Below, in pieces: positions 26,851 to 34,839 of a stretch of 64,000 nt of DNA. The notes under the pieces are model-generated. The model saw nothing but the letters and a program-made list of their open reading frames with translations, made no database searches and was not told the origin of the DNA. Numbering within the stretch: position 1 is the first letter of the stretch; each line of letters starts with the position of its first letter. This DNA comes from Sinorhizobium sojae CCBAU 05684 (GTDB taxonomy: Bacteria > Pseudomonadota > Alphaproteobacteria > Rhizobiales > Rhizobiaceae), in NCBI RefSeq assembly GCF_002288525.1, contig NZ_CP023068.1:310001-374000 (forward strand), written 5' to 3'. Made by a program: the position numbers and the translations under genes.

Positions 26851-27666
26851 ATGCCGAAATTCGCGGCAAACCTGACCATGCTCTTCAACGAGGTACCGTT
26901 CCTCGACCGCTTTTCACTCGCCGCCGAGGCTGGTTTCGAGGGGGTGGAGTTTCTCTTTCCTTATGAATTCGAGAGGACGGCGCTGCGCGCAGCTCTCGAC
27001 CAGTATGGACTCGTGCAGGTGCTGCATAACCTGCCGGCCGGCGATTGGGCGGGCGGCGAGCGCGGCATCGCCATCCTGCCGGGCCGTATCGACGAATTTC
27101 GCCGGGGCGTGGCAAGCGCCATCGACTATGCGACGGCGCTCGGCTGCTGCCAGGTGAATTGCCTCGTCGGCATCGCACCCGATGGCGTGCCGGACAGCGT
27201 GTTGCGCACGACGCTCGTTGCCAATCTGAAATTTGCGGCAAACGAACTTGGCAAGCACGGCATCCGCCTGCTGATCGAGCCGATCAACCGCCTCGACATT
27301 CCGGACTTCTACTTGAACACGGTCGGGCAGGCGGCCGCGATCATCGAGGAAGTCGACAGCGACAACCTCTTCATTCAGTACGATCTCTATCATCAGCAGC
27401 GCACAGCGGGCGAGTTGGTCGGCACTTACAAGCGCCATTCGGACCGGATCGCGCATATCCAACTCGCCGACAATCCCGGCCGCAACGAGCCGGGCACCGG
27501 CGAGATCAACTACCCCTTCGTCTTCGACGCGCTGGAGGCAGCCGGCTACGACGGCTGGATCGGCTGCGAATACAAGCCGCTGACGACAGCGGCGGCGGGG
27601 CTCGACTGGCTTGGTGCCGAGCTCGCGCGCCGGCAATCCGCAGACATCATCAAGATCAGGAGCTAA
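26851..27666 (+). CDS. hyi: Hydroxypyruvate isomerase
   Basis: A 271-residue TIM-barrel with the Hyi/OtnI family opening 'MPKFAANLTMLFNEVPFLDRFSLAAEAGFEGVEFLFPYE'. It also has 'LLIEPINRLDIPDFYLN' and 'HIQLADNPGRNEPGTGEINYPF', which carry the metal-binding Glu/Asp/His residues. It interconverts hydroxypyruvate and tartronate semialdehyde. Position between gcl and glxR, with a ribosome site GAGGAG, supports the Hyi role over the OtnI role held by its paralogue at 32994. Confidence 0.93.
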   Translation: MPKFAANLTMLFNEVPFLDRFSLAAEAGFEGVEFLFPYEFERTALRAALDQYGLVQVLHNLPAGDWAGGERGIAILPGRIDEFRRGVASAIDYATALGCCQVNCLVGIAPDGVPDSVLRTTLVANLKFAANELGKHGIRLLIEPINRLDIPDFYLNTVGQAAAIIEEVDSDNLFIQYDLYHQQRTAGELVGTYKRHSDRIAHIQLADNPGRNEPGTGEINYPFVFDALEAAGYDGWIGCEYKPLTTAAAGLDWLGAELARRQSADIIKIRS

Positions 27667-27669
27667 GTA

Positions 27670-28554
27670 ATGGCATCTATCGGTTTCATCGGACTGGGCA
27701 TTATGGGCACGCCGATGGCGCGTCACCTGCAGGATGCAGGCCATCGGATCATCACCTCGAAATTCGTCATCCCGCCGCGGCAGGAACTCATTGACCACGG
27801 CCTGGAACTCGTGGAGACGCCGAAGGCGCTTGCCGAGACCGTCGACACGATCATCCTGATGCTGCCGGACACGCCGGAAGTGAAGGATGTCCTCTTCGGC
27901 GAGAACGGCGTCTATTACGGCCTCGGCGAGGGCAAGCTGGTCATCGATATGAGCTCGATCTCGCCGATCGACACGAAGGAATTCGCGAAGAAGATCCGGG
28001 AAACGGGGGCCGACTATATCGACGCGCCGGTCTCCGGCGGAGAAGTCGGTGCGAAGAACGCATCGCTCAGCATCATGGCCGGCGGCACGCCGGAATCCTT
28101 CGAGCGCGCTCTGCCCCTATTCAAGCTGATGGGCAAAAACATCACGCTGGTGGGCGATTGCGGTGACGGACAGGTGACGAAGGTTGCCAACCAGATCATC
28201 GTCGCGCTGACGATCGAGGCAGTCTCCGAAGCGCTGGTATTCGCTTCCAAGGCGGGCGCCGATCCGGCGCGGGTGCGTGAGGCACTGATGGGCGGCTTTG
28301 CCTCCTCGCGCATCCTCGAGGTGCACGGCGAACGCATGATCAAGCGGACATTCGAACCGGGGTTCCGCATATCGCTGCACCAGAAGGACCTGAATCTCGC
28401 GCTGCAGGGGGCTAAGAGCCTCGGCATCTCGTTGCCGAATACGGCGGCGACGCAGGAACTCTTCAACATTTGCGCCGCCAATGGCGACAGCGGTCTCGAC
28501 CATTCCGGATTGGTCCGCGCACTGGAGCGGATGGCGAACCACCCCGTCGCGTGA
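27670..28554 (+). CDS. glxR: 2-hydroxy-3-oxopropionate (tartronate semialdehyde) reductase
   Basis: A 294-residue beta-hydroxyacid dehydrogenase: Rossmann motif 'IGFIGLGIMGTPMARHL', 'DAPVSGGEVGAKNASLSIMAGG' and catalytic Lys in 'GQVTKVANQIIVALTIEAVSEAL'. It reduces tartronate semialdehyde to D-glycerate. It starts 3 bases after hyi with AGGAGC as ribosome site and is followed by a strong terminator hairpin before the kinase gene. Confidence 0.94.
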   Translation: MASIGFIGLGIMGTPMARHLQDAGHRIITSKFVIPPRQELIDHGLELVETPKALAETVDTIILMLPDTPEVKDVLFGENGVYYGLGEGKLVIDMSSISPIDTKEFAKKIRETGADYIDAPVSGGEVGAKNASLSIMAGGTPESFERALPLFKLMGKNITLVGDCGDGQVTKVANQIIVALTIEAVSEALVFASKAGADPARVREALMGGFASSRILEVHGERMIKRTFEPGFRISLHQKDLNLALQGAKSLGISLPNTAATQELFNICAANGDSGLDHSGLVRALERMANHPVA

Positions 28555-28614
28555 GTTCGACGAAGCGCATGATCCGCCGGCGGACTTCCCCATCCACTGT
28601 TGGCGATCGTGCAT

Positions 28615-28653
28615 CCGGGCGGCGGAAGGAGGAGCCGCCGCCCGGGCTTTTTT
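28615..28653 (+). terminator. Rho-independent terminator between glxR and the glycerate kinase gene
   Basis: CCGGGCGGCGG, a 9-base loop and CCGCCGCCCGG form a perfect 11-base-pair stem, followed by GCTTTTTT. It lies 60 bases past the glxR stop and 17 bases before the kinase start. Confidence 0.85.
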
Positions 28654-28669
28654 CGAAAGGGAGGGATAA

Positions 28670-29938
28670 ATGGCCGTTATCGCCAGTCCGCGTGCATTCC
28701 TGGAGACATTATTCACCGCGGCGGTCGTCGCGGCCGACCCGGCGCGCGTCATCGCCGCCAATCTGCCGGAGCGCCCGAAAGGGCGCACCGTCGTGGTTGG
28801 TGCCGGCAAGGGCGCCGCGCAGATGGCGCGTGCCTTCGAACGGCTGTGGGACGGGCCGCTGAGCGGCGTCGTCGTCACCCGCTATGGCTTCGGCGTTCGC
28901 TGCGAACGCATCGAAGTGCTCGAAGCCGCACATCCCCTGCCGGACGAGAATGGTCTCACGGCTTCGCGCCGGCTTCTTGCCGAGGTCGGCGGCCTGAGCG
29001 AGGATGATCTCGTCGTTGCGTTGATCTGCGGCGGCGGCTCGGCGCTGCTGCCGTCACCCCCGCCAGGGCTTTCGTTCGAGGACGAGATTGCCGTCAATCG
29101 CGCGCTGCTTGCCTCCGGCGCGCCGATCCGGGCAATGAATGCCCTGCGCAAGCATGTTTCCATGATCAAGGGCGGCCGGCTGGCCGCGGCCGCCCATCCC
29201 GCGCTGGTGGTTTCGCTCGTCGTCTCCGATATCCCCGGCGACGATCCCGGGCTGGTTGCCTCCGGTCCCACGATTGCCGACCATTCTAGCCGGTGCGACG
29301 CCGTGAACACCATTGAACGCTATCGCCTATTATTGCCGGAGAACGTTCTGCGCTGGGTGGCGTCGGAGGCTGCGGACGCGCCGACGCCATCCGATCCCCG
29401 CTTTACCCGCAACGAAGTGCGGCTGATCGCGTCCGCCGGTGCCTCGCTGGAGGCTGCGGCGGCCAAGGCCCGGGCAGCCGGAATTGCGGCGGCCATTCTG
29501 TCGGATTCCATCGAAGGCGAGGCGCGCGATGTCGGGCTGGTCCATGCCGCGATCGGCCGCGAGGTGGCGACGCGTGGGCGCCCGTTCCAGAAGCCCATCG
29601 TGCTCCTTTCCGGCGGCGAGACCACCGTCACCCTGCGGGGAACGGGCAAGGGCGGCCGCAACAGCGAATTCCTGCTGTCGCTTGCGCTCGGCATCGACGG
29701 CATTCAGGGCATCTCGGCCTTGGCCGCCGATACGGACGGCATCGACGGTTCGGAAGACAATGCCGGCGCCTTCGCCGACGACAGGACGGCCGCCCGGCTC
29801 CTCAAGCGTGGGATCGGTGCAGCGGCGCTGCTCGAGCGCAACGACAGCTGGTCGGCCTTCGACCTCCTCGGCGACCTTTTCGAACCCGGACCGACCGGCA
29901 CCAACGTCAATGATTTCAGGGCGATACTGATCCAATGA
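28670..29938 (+). CDS. Glycerate kinase, GckA/TtuD (MOFRL) type
   Basis: A 422-residue class II glycerate kinase. The N-terminal domain has 'VVGAGKGAAQMARAFE' and 'LICGGGSALLPSPPPGLSFED'. 'LRKHVSMIKGGRLA' follows, then 'VVSDIPGDDPGLVASGP', and the C-terminal MOFRL domain has 'LLSGGETTVTLRGTGKGGRNSEFLLSLAL'. The family usually gives 2-phosphoglycerate. It completes the glycerate branch from glyoxylate. The ribosome site GGGAGG sits between the terminator hairpin and the ATG, and the stop overlaps the allA start by 4 bases. Confidence 0.92.
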   Translation: MAVIASPRAFLETLFTAAVVAADPARVIAANLPERPKGRTVVVGAGKGAAQMARAFERLWDGPLSGVVVTRYGFGVRCERIEVLEAAHPLPDENGLTASRRLLAEVGGLSEDDLVVALICGGGSALLPSPPPGLSFEDEIAVNRALLASGAPIRAMNALRKHVSMIKGGRLAAAAHPALVVSLVVSDIPGDDPGLVASGPTIADHSSRCDAVNTIERYRLLLPENVLRWVASEAADAPTPSDPRFTRNEVRLIASAGASLEAAAAKARAAGIAAAILSDSIEGEARDVGLVHAAIGREVATRGRPFQKPIVLLSGGETTVTLRGTGKGGRNSEFLLSLALGIDGIQGISALAADTDGIDGSEDNAGAFADDRTAARLLKRGIGAAALLERNDSWSAFDLLGDLFEPGPTGTNVNDFRAILIQ

Positions 29939-30465
29939 GCGAGATAAAAGCAAAGCAGCACGGCAGAGGTCGGGTAATTTCCCTGCTAATTCGGCCCCTG
30001 ACACCCGCCTCTTTCGCACCCTTCGGCGATGTGATCGACATGAACGCGGCAAAGAGCTTTCCGATCAACGCCGGCAAATGCACGCGCCACCATGATCTTG
30101 CCAAGGTCGAGGCGACCGGGCCGGACGCGCGCGTTCTGATCAGCCTTTTGCGCGGCGAGCCCTATGACCTGCCGCTGACGCTGACCATGGTCGAGCGCCA
30201 TCCGCTCGGCAGCCAGGCCTTCGTGCCCTTGACGAGGAACTCGTTTCTGGTGGTCGTCGCGCCGGACGAAGGCGATTGTCCGGGAACGCCGATCGCCTTT
30301 GAGACCGCGCCCGGCCAGGGCGTCAATATCGCCCGCAACGTCTGGCACGGCATCCTGACGCCGCTCCATGGCGTATCCGACTTCGTCGTGATCGACCGCG
30401 GCGGCGAGGTTAGCAATCTGGAGGAGCATTTCTTCGATACGCCCTATCGGGTCGAACACGGGTGA
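29935..30465 (+). CDS. allA: Ureidoglycolate lyase
   Basis: A 176-residue AllA-family protein with 'IRPLTPASFAPFGDVID' near the start, 'LTMVERHPLGSQAFVPL' and 'NIARNVWHGILTPLHGVSDFVVIDRGG'. Length and motifs match AllA (about 160-170). It splits ureidoglycolate to glyoxylate and urea, thereby feeding gcl. ATGA overlap with the kinase gene gives translational coupling. The N-terminal 18 residues may be an extension; an internal start is possible. Confidence 0.94.
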   Translation: MSEIKAKQHGRGRVISLLIRPLTPASFAPFGDVIDMNAAKSFPINAGKCTRHHDLAKVEATGPDARVLISLLRGEPYDLPLTLTMVERHPLGSQAFVPLTRNSFLVVVAPDEGDCPGTPIAFETAPGQGVNIARNVWHGILTPLHGVSDFVVIDRGGEVSNLEEHFFDTPYRVEHG

Positions 30466-30501
30466 TTGCATTCACCCTTGTTGCGAAGCGGTCGAGCTCT
30501 T

Positions 30502-30605
30502 AGAGCTGGATGCGCTCACATGCGTTCGCGCCGCCGCTCTATCGCTTTGTTTTTGCCGCATTTGTGCGACGTCAGGTGATTCCACCTGACTGCAAAATGC
30601 TCTAG
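30502..30605. repeat. Dispersed intergenic repeat, family C
   Basis: A block running from AGAGCTGGATGCGCTC through GCGCCGCCGCTCTATCGCTT and CAGGTGATTCCACCTG to CAAAATGCTCTAG. The layout, with AGAGC at one end and GCTCT at the other, is that of a common rhizobial intergenic element. Only one copy is in this window, so the family is identified by recollection of its form. Confidence 0.5.
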
Positions 30606-30638
30606 TTTCCGCGCATATGGTCCGCGGACTTTCGAGCA

Positions 30639-31583
30639 ATGCAGCAGGTCAAAAGGAAAATGTGGGGGGAAACCGGTTGGGGCATGCCGACCTCGGTCGC
30701 CGTGCATCTGGTCCTGGCGTTCTTGCTGCTGGTCCGATTGCCAGAGCACGGCCCGCCGGCGAAGGAGCAGAGCGTGAATGTCGAGCTCGTACCACCGCCG
30801 TCGCAAGCGGAGGAGAAGCCGCCGGAGGAAGTCAGTAAGCCGAGGTCGGAGCCAGCGCGCGCGCAACCGCAAGCATTCGAGTCCGCTTCCGCACGGCTCG
30901 ACAGGGAGAAGCCTACTCAGCCGCAATTGCCCCCGGCGGCACCCAATCGGATTGACGATTCGCCGCCGAAGCCGGAGCAACCGCCCTCCGCCTCGGCGGA
31001 GGCAGAGGGCGCTGAGGAAGACGAACCGTCCGCTATCAGGACAGCGCCTGCGGAATTGCGCGTTGAAGCTAACGAGGCTGTCACCGCGGCCGCCGATGCC
31101 GTAGCGCCGCCGAGCGCGCCCGTCCCCGAGGCAAAGCCGACGCCCAAGGTCGCCAAGGCGGATAAGGCCGCGAATCCCGAGCAGGCAGTATCCGAGCGTC
31201 AGGCGCCAGCGCTTCAAGAAGCACAGGAACTCTACTCCAAGGATGCGCTGTCCGACCCCCGCGTGAAGCAGGCGATTGGTCGCCTGCCGCCAAAGAGGCG
31301 TATCGTTCAGCTTTGCACCATCGAGGCGCTGGAGCAGGTCCGTCGGCAGAGACCTGACGCCTTTCCGGACATGCTCGTGCCCTTCGGCCCCTCGGAGGGA
31401 TTTGTTTCGCCCGACGGCATGAGCGCCAATGGCGGCGCCTTCCGCAGTCGCGGGAAATGGTACTCTGTGGACTTCAAATGCGAGGTCGACACGGAGACGA
31501 CGTCGGTCGTCTCCTTCAGCTACGCCATTGGCAAGGCCATTCCGAAAAGCGAATGGGCAGGGCGGCAATTGCCGCGGGAGTAG
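30639..31583 (+). CDS. DUF930 domain protein, TonB-like N-terminal anchor
   Basis: A 314-residue protein with a short membrane anchor (about 14-32, 'MPTSVAVHLVLAFLLLVRLP'). A long Pro/Glu/Ala-rich low-complexity linker follows (about 45-195). The C-terminal domain of about 115 residues has 'ALSDPRVKQAIGRLPPKRRIVQLCTIEALEQVRRQRPDAFPDMLVPFG' and 'GGAFRSRGKWYSVDFKCEVD', typical of DUF930. The layout resembles TonB/TolA proteins that span the periplasm, but the C-terminal domain is different and its role is unknown. A second possible start lies 7 codons downstream after AAAAGG. Confidence 0.8.
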   Translation: MQQVKRKMWGETGWGMPTSVAVHLVLAFLLLVRLPEHGPPAKEQSVNVELVPPPSQAEEKPPEEVSKPRSEPARAQPQAFESASARLDREKPTQPQLPPAAPNRIDDSPPKPEQPPSASAEAEGAEEDEPSAIRTAPAELRVEANEAVTAAADAVAPPSAPVPEAKPTPKVAKADKAANPEQAVSERQAPALQEAQELYSKDALSDPRVKQAIGRLPPKRRIVQLCTIEALEQVRRQRPDAFPDMLVPFGPSEGFVSPDGMSANGGAFRSRGKWYSVDFKCEVDTETTSVVSFSYAIGKAIPKSEWAGRQLPRE

Positions 31584-31617
31584 TTGCGTCTACTGCGACT
31601 ATTTCCTCCGTGTCCGC

Positions 31618-31680
31618 CCCTCATCCGGCCTGCCGGCCACCTTCTCCCCGCGCGCGGGGAGAGGGCTAGGGAGAGGGGGC
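31618..31680. repeat. Intergenic repeat family D with terminator-like palindrome
   Basis: CCTCATCCGGCCTGCCGGCC is followed by the perfect 18-base palindrome CTCCCCGCGCGCGGGGAG (31644-31661) and GAGGGCTAGGGAGAGGGGG. This is the widespread rhizobial intergenic element of the form CTTCTCCCCGC...GCGGGGAGAAGG. It sits between the convergent DUF930 and otnK genes and probably terminates both. Confidence 0.7.
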
Positions 31681-31709
31681 TTTCTAACGTGCATGGTGGT
31701 TTCGAGTCT

Positions 31710-32990
31710 TCAGCGCATCATCGCCAGGGCCGCAGCAAAGAAATCTTCGCCGCCGAAATTGCCGGATTTCAGAGCCATCAGCATCTCGCCTTGCTGATTG
31801 CCCACGGTGCGGAGCACTGGTACTCCGGGCGCGATTTCCGGGCCGATCAGGAAAGCGGGAATGGCAAGCTGGTCGACGGTCGCGCCCGAGGTCTCGCCGC
31901 CGGCGACGACGAGACGCTTCACACCGCGGGCCACAAGCTCGCTGGCGATCGTTGCAGTCGCGGCTTCGACGGCGTGGCCCGAAGCCTCCCGCCCGTATTG
32001 CGCCTGCAGGCGGGAGACGACGTCGGGCGCGGCGCTTGCGGCAATGACGACGGGGCCCGCCGCGATCCGCTCGCTGGCCCAGACAATTGCCGCGGCAACC
32101 TCGTCCGATCCCTTGAGCAGCCTTTCCGTGTCGAGCCGCAACACCGGCATCGATCGTTCGGCGACCTCGATCTGCCGTAATGTCGCGGCCGAACAGCTGC
32201 CGGCGACGATTGCGGCCAGGCCTCCGACGGAGCGGATGGCGTCATCCGGCCCGGCGCCTGACGAGGATGCGCGGCCGGAACGCGCGATCGCGCGTGCAAG
32301 ACCGAGTCCGAGGCCGGAGGCACCCGTCGATAAGGCCGTCCGCCACGCCACTTCGCCGAGCGTTTCGAGGTCGCTTTCCGAGACCGCATCGGCGATCGCC
32401 GCCGCCACGCCTTCGGCGTTCATGGCCGTGAGCCGTGCCATCACCGCGTCGGGTCCGGCCATCACGGTCGGAAGGTCGACGAGCCCGACCGGGCCGCGCG
32501 CCTGTCGCGCCATCACCCGCACCAGATTGGGGTCGTGCATCGGGTTCAGCGGATGGTCCTTGAGCGGGCTTTCGTCGAGCAGCTGTCCGTTGACGAAGAG
32601 GTGGCCGAGATAGACGGTGCGTCCGGTTTCCGGGAAGGCTGGCGTGACCAGGACGGTCCCGCCGCCTGCGGCTTCGCTCAGCGCTTCCGTCACCGGGCCG
32701 ATATTGCCCTGATCGGTGGAATCGAAGGTCGAACAGACCTTATAGAGCACATGGGCGGCGCCCCGGTCTCGCAACCACTTTTCCGCCTTCAGCGCGGCCA
32801 CGACGGCGTCGTCGGCGGCGACGGAGCGGATCTTCAGCGAGACGACCACCGCATCGACCTCCGGCAAGGCAAGAGCCGGGGCGGGGATACCGACCGTCTG
32901 CACCGTGCTAAGCCCGTTCTTCGTCAGCGTGTTCGCAAGATCGGAGGCGCCGGTGTAATCGTCGGCGATCGAACCCAGGAGTATGGCCAT
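31710..32990 (-). CDS. otnK: 3-oxo-tetronate kinase (four-carbon acid sugar kinase, DUF1537)
   Basis: A 426-residue kinase of the former DUF1537 family: N-terminal 'LLGSIADDYTGASDLANTLTKNG', 'YKVCSTFDSTDQGNIGPV', and the C-terminal nucleotide domain with 'RLVVAGGETSGATVDQL'. OtnK phosphorylates 3-oxo-tetronates. It sits in the expected set with otnI, ltnD, otnC and denD, all within 7 kb. Its start follows the otnI stop by only 3 bases. Confidence 0.93.
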   Translation of the reverse strand: MAILLGSIADDYTGASDLANTLTKNGLSTVQTVGIPAPALALPEVDAVVVSLKIRSVAADDAVVAALKAEKWLRDRGAAHVLYKVCSTFDSTDQGNIGPVTEALSEAAGGGTVLVTPAFPETGRTVYLGHLFVNGQLLDESPLKDHPLNPMHDPNLVRVMARQARGPVGLVDLPTVMAGPDAVMARLTAMNAEGVAAAIADAVSESDLETLGEVAWRTALSTGASGLGLGLARAIARSGRASSSGAGPDDAIRSVGGLAAIVAGSCSAATLRQIEVAERSMPVLRLDTERLLKGSDEVAAAIVWASERIAAGPVVIAASAAPDVVSRLQAQYGREASGHAVEAATATIASELVARGVKRLVVAGGETSGATVDQLAIPAFLIGPEIAPGVPVLRTVGNQQGEMLMALKSGNFGGEDFFAAALAMMR

Positions 32991-32993
32991 CGT

Positions 32994-33770
32994 TCAGTTC
33001 CTTGCGAATGGTTTGAACCAGCCGAGGCCGTCACGCGTCGACCCCCGGGGTGTGTATTCGCAGCCGACAAAGCCGCTATAGCCGAGCCTGTCGATTTCCT
33101 CAAAGAGATAGGGATAGTTGAGTTCCCCCCCATCCGGCTCGTGGCGTGACGGCACGCTGGCGATCTGGATATGGCCGGTGATCGGCATCAGGCGGCGGAG
33201 CGCCATGGTGACGTCGCCATGGATGATCTGGCGGTGATAGATGTCGAACTGCAGCTTCAGATTGGCGAGGCCGAGGTCCGAAATTACCCGCTCGGCCGTG
33301 CCGAAATCGTTGAGGAAGTAGCCCGGCATGTTGCGGCCGTTGATCGGCTCGATCAGCAGGTCGAGCCCTTTGTCGGCAAGGCGCTCTGCCGCGTAGTTCG
33401 CCGAGCGCCGATACGCGGTCGTTGCCGCCGCATCGGCAGGATCGGCCAGCCCTGCCATCAGGTGCAGCCGTTTGGCGCCGGTTGCCTCCGCATATTCGAG
33501 CGCCCGCTCGACATCCGCCTTCATCTGGTCGAAGCGGCCGGCGAGGGCTGCGATGCCGCGCTCGCCTGCGTCCCAATCGCCCGGCGGCAGATTGAAAAGC
33601 GCCTGTTGCAAGCCGTTGCGCGCAAGCCGCTCGGCAATCGCCTCCGGCGGCGCCTCGTAGGGAAAGAGGTATTCGACGGCGGTAAAACCCGCCGCGGCGG
33701 CGGCGTCGAAGCGGTCGAGGAACGACCACTCGTTGAACATCATCGACAGATTGGCGGCGAAAACCGGCAT
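32994..33770 (-). CDS. otnI: 2-oxo-tetronate isomerase
   Basis: A 258-residue Hyi-family TIM-barrel with 'MPVFAANLSMMFNEWSFLDRFDAAAAAGFTAVEYLFPYE', 'LLIEPINGRNMPGYFLNDF' and 'HIQIASVPSRHEPDGGELNYPYLF'. It is similar to Hyi at 26851, yet the OtnK/LtnD context assigns the 2-oxo- to 3-oxo-tetronate isomerisation. GAGAATGCC precedes the ATG; the ribosome site is moderate. The family cannot be split from Hyi by motif alone, so context decides. Confidence 0.88.
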   Translation of the reverse strand: MPVFAANLSMMFNEWSFLDRFDAAAAAGFTAVEYLFPYEAPPEAIAERLARNGLQQALFNLPPGDWDAGERGIAALAGRFDQMKADVERALEYAEATGAKRLHLMAGLADPADAAATTAYRRSANYAAERLADKGLDLLIEPINGRNMPGYFLNDFGTAERVISDLGLANLKLQFDIYHRQIIHGDVTMALRRLMPITGHIQIASVPSRHEPDGGELNYPYLFEEIDRLGYSGFVGCEYTPRGSTRDGLGWFKPFARN

Positions 33771-33779
33771 GGCATTCTC

Positions 33780-34706
33780 CTAACCTTTGCTCGGCAATTT
33801 TGCGCCGGAAAGCTGGGCATAGAGGCGCGCGAGAGAGGAATCGTCGTCGCGGCCCATGCCGGCGCCGGAAGCGGCGAGATACATCTGCAGCGCGGCCGCC
33901 ACCAGCGGCACCGGATAGCGCTCGGCGCGCGCCATGTCCTGAACGATGCCCAGATCCTTGACGAAAATTTCGATGGCGCTGAGCGGCGTGTAATCGCCGG
34001 CAAGCACATGCGGAACCCGGTTCTCGAACATCCAGGAATTGCCGGCCGAAGCGGTGATCACTTCATAGACCTTTTGAAGATCAAGTCCCTGCTTGGCCGC
34101 AAAGCTGATCGCTTCGCAGGCGGCGGCGATATGCACCCCGGCAAGCAGTTGGTTGATCATCTTGAAGGCGGCGCCGATCCCGGCTGCGTCACCCAGTTCA
34201 TAGACCCTGGCGGCCATGACATCTAGCGCCGGGCGCGCCGCGGCAAAGGCCTCAGGCGAACCGGACGCCATGATCGTCAGTTCGCCCTTCGCGGCTCTAG
34301 CAGCGCCACCCGAAATCGGCGCATCGAGATAGTGGAGCCCGAGCGCCTCGAACCGCTCAGCGAGGCTGCGCGCGATAGCCGGGTCCATCGTCGCCGATGA
34401 AATGAAGACGGATCCGGGCTTCATTGCCCTCGCGATGCCGTCTGGGCCGAAGAGCACCGCCTCTGTCTGTTGGGCATTGACGACGACGGACACCACGATA
34501 TCGGCGCCTTCGACCGCATCCGTTAAAGTGGCGGCAACGCGGCCGCCCTCGGCGAGGAAGCGCTCCACGGCGCTTTGGGTGATGTCATAGCCGACAACCT
34601 CGAGACCGGCGCGCTTCATCGACTTCGCCATGCCGAAGCCCATGGAGCCGAGACCGATCACGGCGACGGCCGTCGTGTACCCGGTGCCTTCCTTATGCGA
34701 TGCCAT
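33780..34706 (-). CDS. ltnD: L-threonate dehydrogenase
   Basis: A 308-residue beta-hydroxyacid dehydrogenase: 'VAVIGLGSMGFGMAKSMKRAG', 'DAPISGGAARAAKGELTIMASG', catalytic Lys in 'GAAFKMINQLLAGVHIAAACE', and 'DLGIVQDMARAERYPVPLVAAALQMY' at the C terminus. LtnD oxidises L-threonate to 2-oxo-tetronate, entering the OtnI/OtnK/OtnC route to dihydroxyacetone phosphate. The ATG at 34706 has GAGGAGG in front, so the longer in-frame start at 34787, which would run through the operator palindromes, is rejected. It diverges from the LacI regulator. Confidence 0.9.
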   Translation of the reverse strand: MASHKEGTGYTTAVAVIGLGSMGFGMAKSMKRAGLEVVGYDITQSAVERFLAEGGRVAATLTDAVEGADIVVSVVVNAQQTEAVLFGPDGIARAMKPGSVFISSATMDPAIARSLAERFEALGLHYLDAPISGGAARAAKGELTIMASGSPEAFAAARPALDVMAARVYELGDAAGIGAAFKMINQLLAGVHIAAACEAISFAAKQGLDLQKVYEVITASAGNSWMFENRVPHVLAGDYTPLSAIEIFVKDLGIVQDMARAERYPVPLVAAALQMYLAASGAGMGRDDDSSLARLYAQLSGAKLPSKG

Positions 34707-34749
34707 GTCAGCCTCCTCTCCAGCGGGCAAATGCCCTTCTAGCTTCAAT

Positions 34750-34765
34750 TTGGCAGCGCTGCCAA
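34750..34765. promoter_or_regulatory. LacI-type operator O1 (perfect 16-base palindrome)
   Basis: TTGGCAGCGCTGCCAA is a perfect palindrome with the central CG pair typical of LacI/PurR-family operators. It lies 44 bases upstream of ltnD and 75 bases upstream of the divergent LacI-family gene. Confidence 0.8.
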
Positions 34766-34771
34766 TCAATT

Positions 34772-34787
34772 CTGGTAGCGCTGCCAA
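34772..34787. promoter_or_regulatory. LacI-type operator O2 (imperfect copy)
   Basis: CTGGTAGCGCTGCCAA repeats O1 with two changes. The centres of O1 and O2 are 22 bases apart, about two helical turns, so two dimers would bind the same face of the DNA. Confidence 0.75.
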
Positions 34788-34839
34788 GATTTTCCGCTAT
34801 TGATGGAACTGCGGAGTTTCTCTGGACCGGTGCTCGAGA

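Noticed and set aside
34707..34787. 27-residue N-terminal extension of ltnD
   Set aside because: It would be encoded by the operator palindromes, and GAGGAGG sits before the ATG at 34706.
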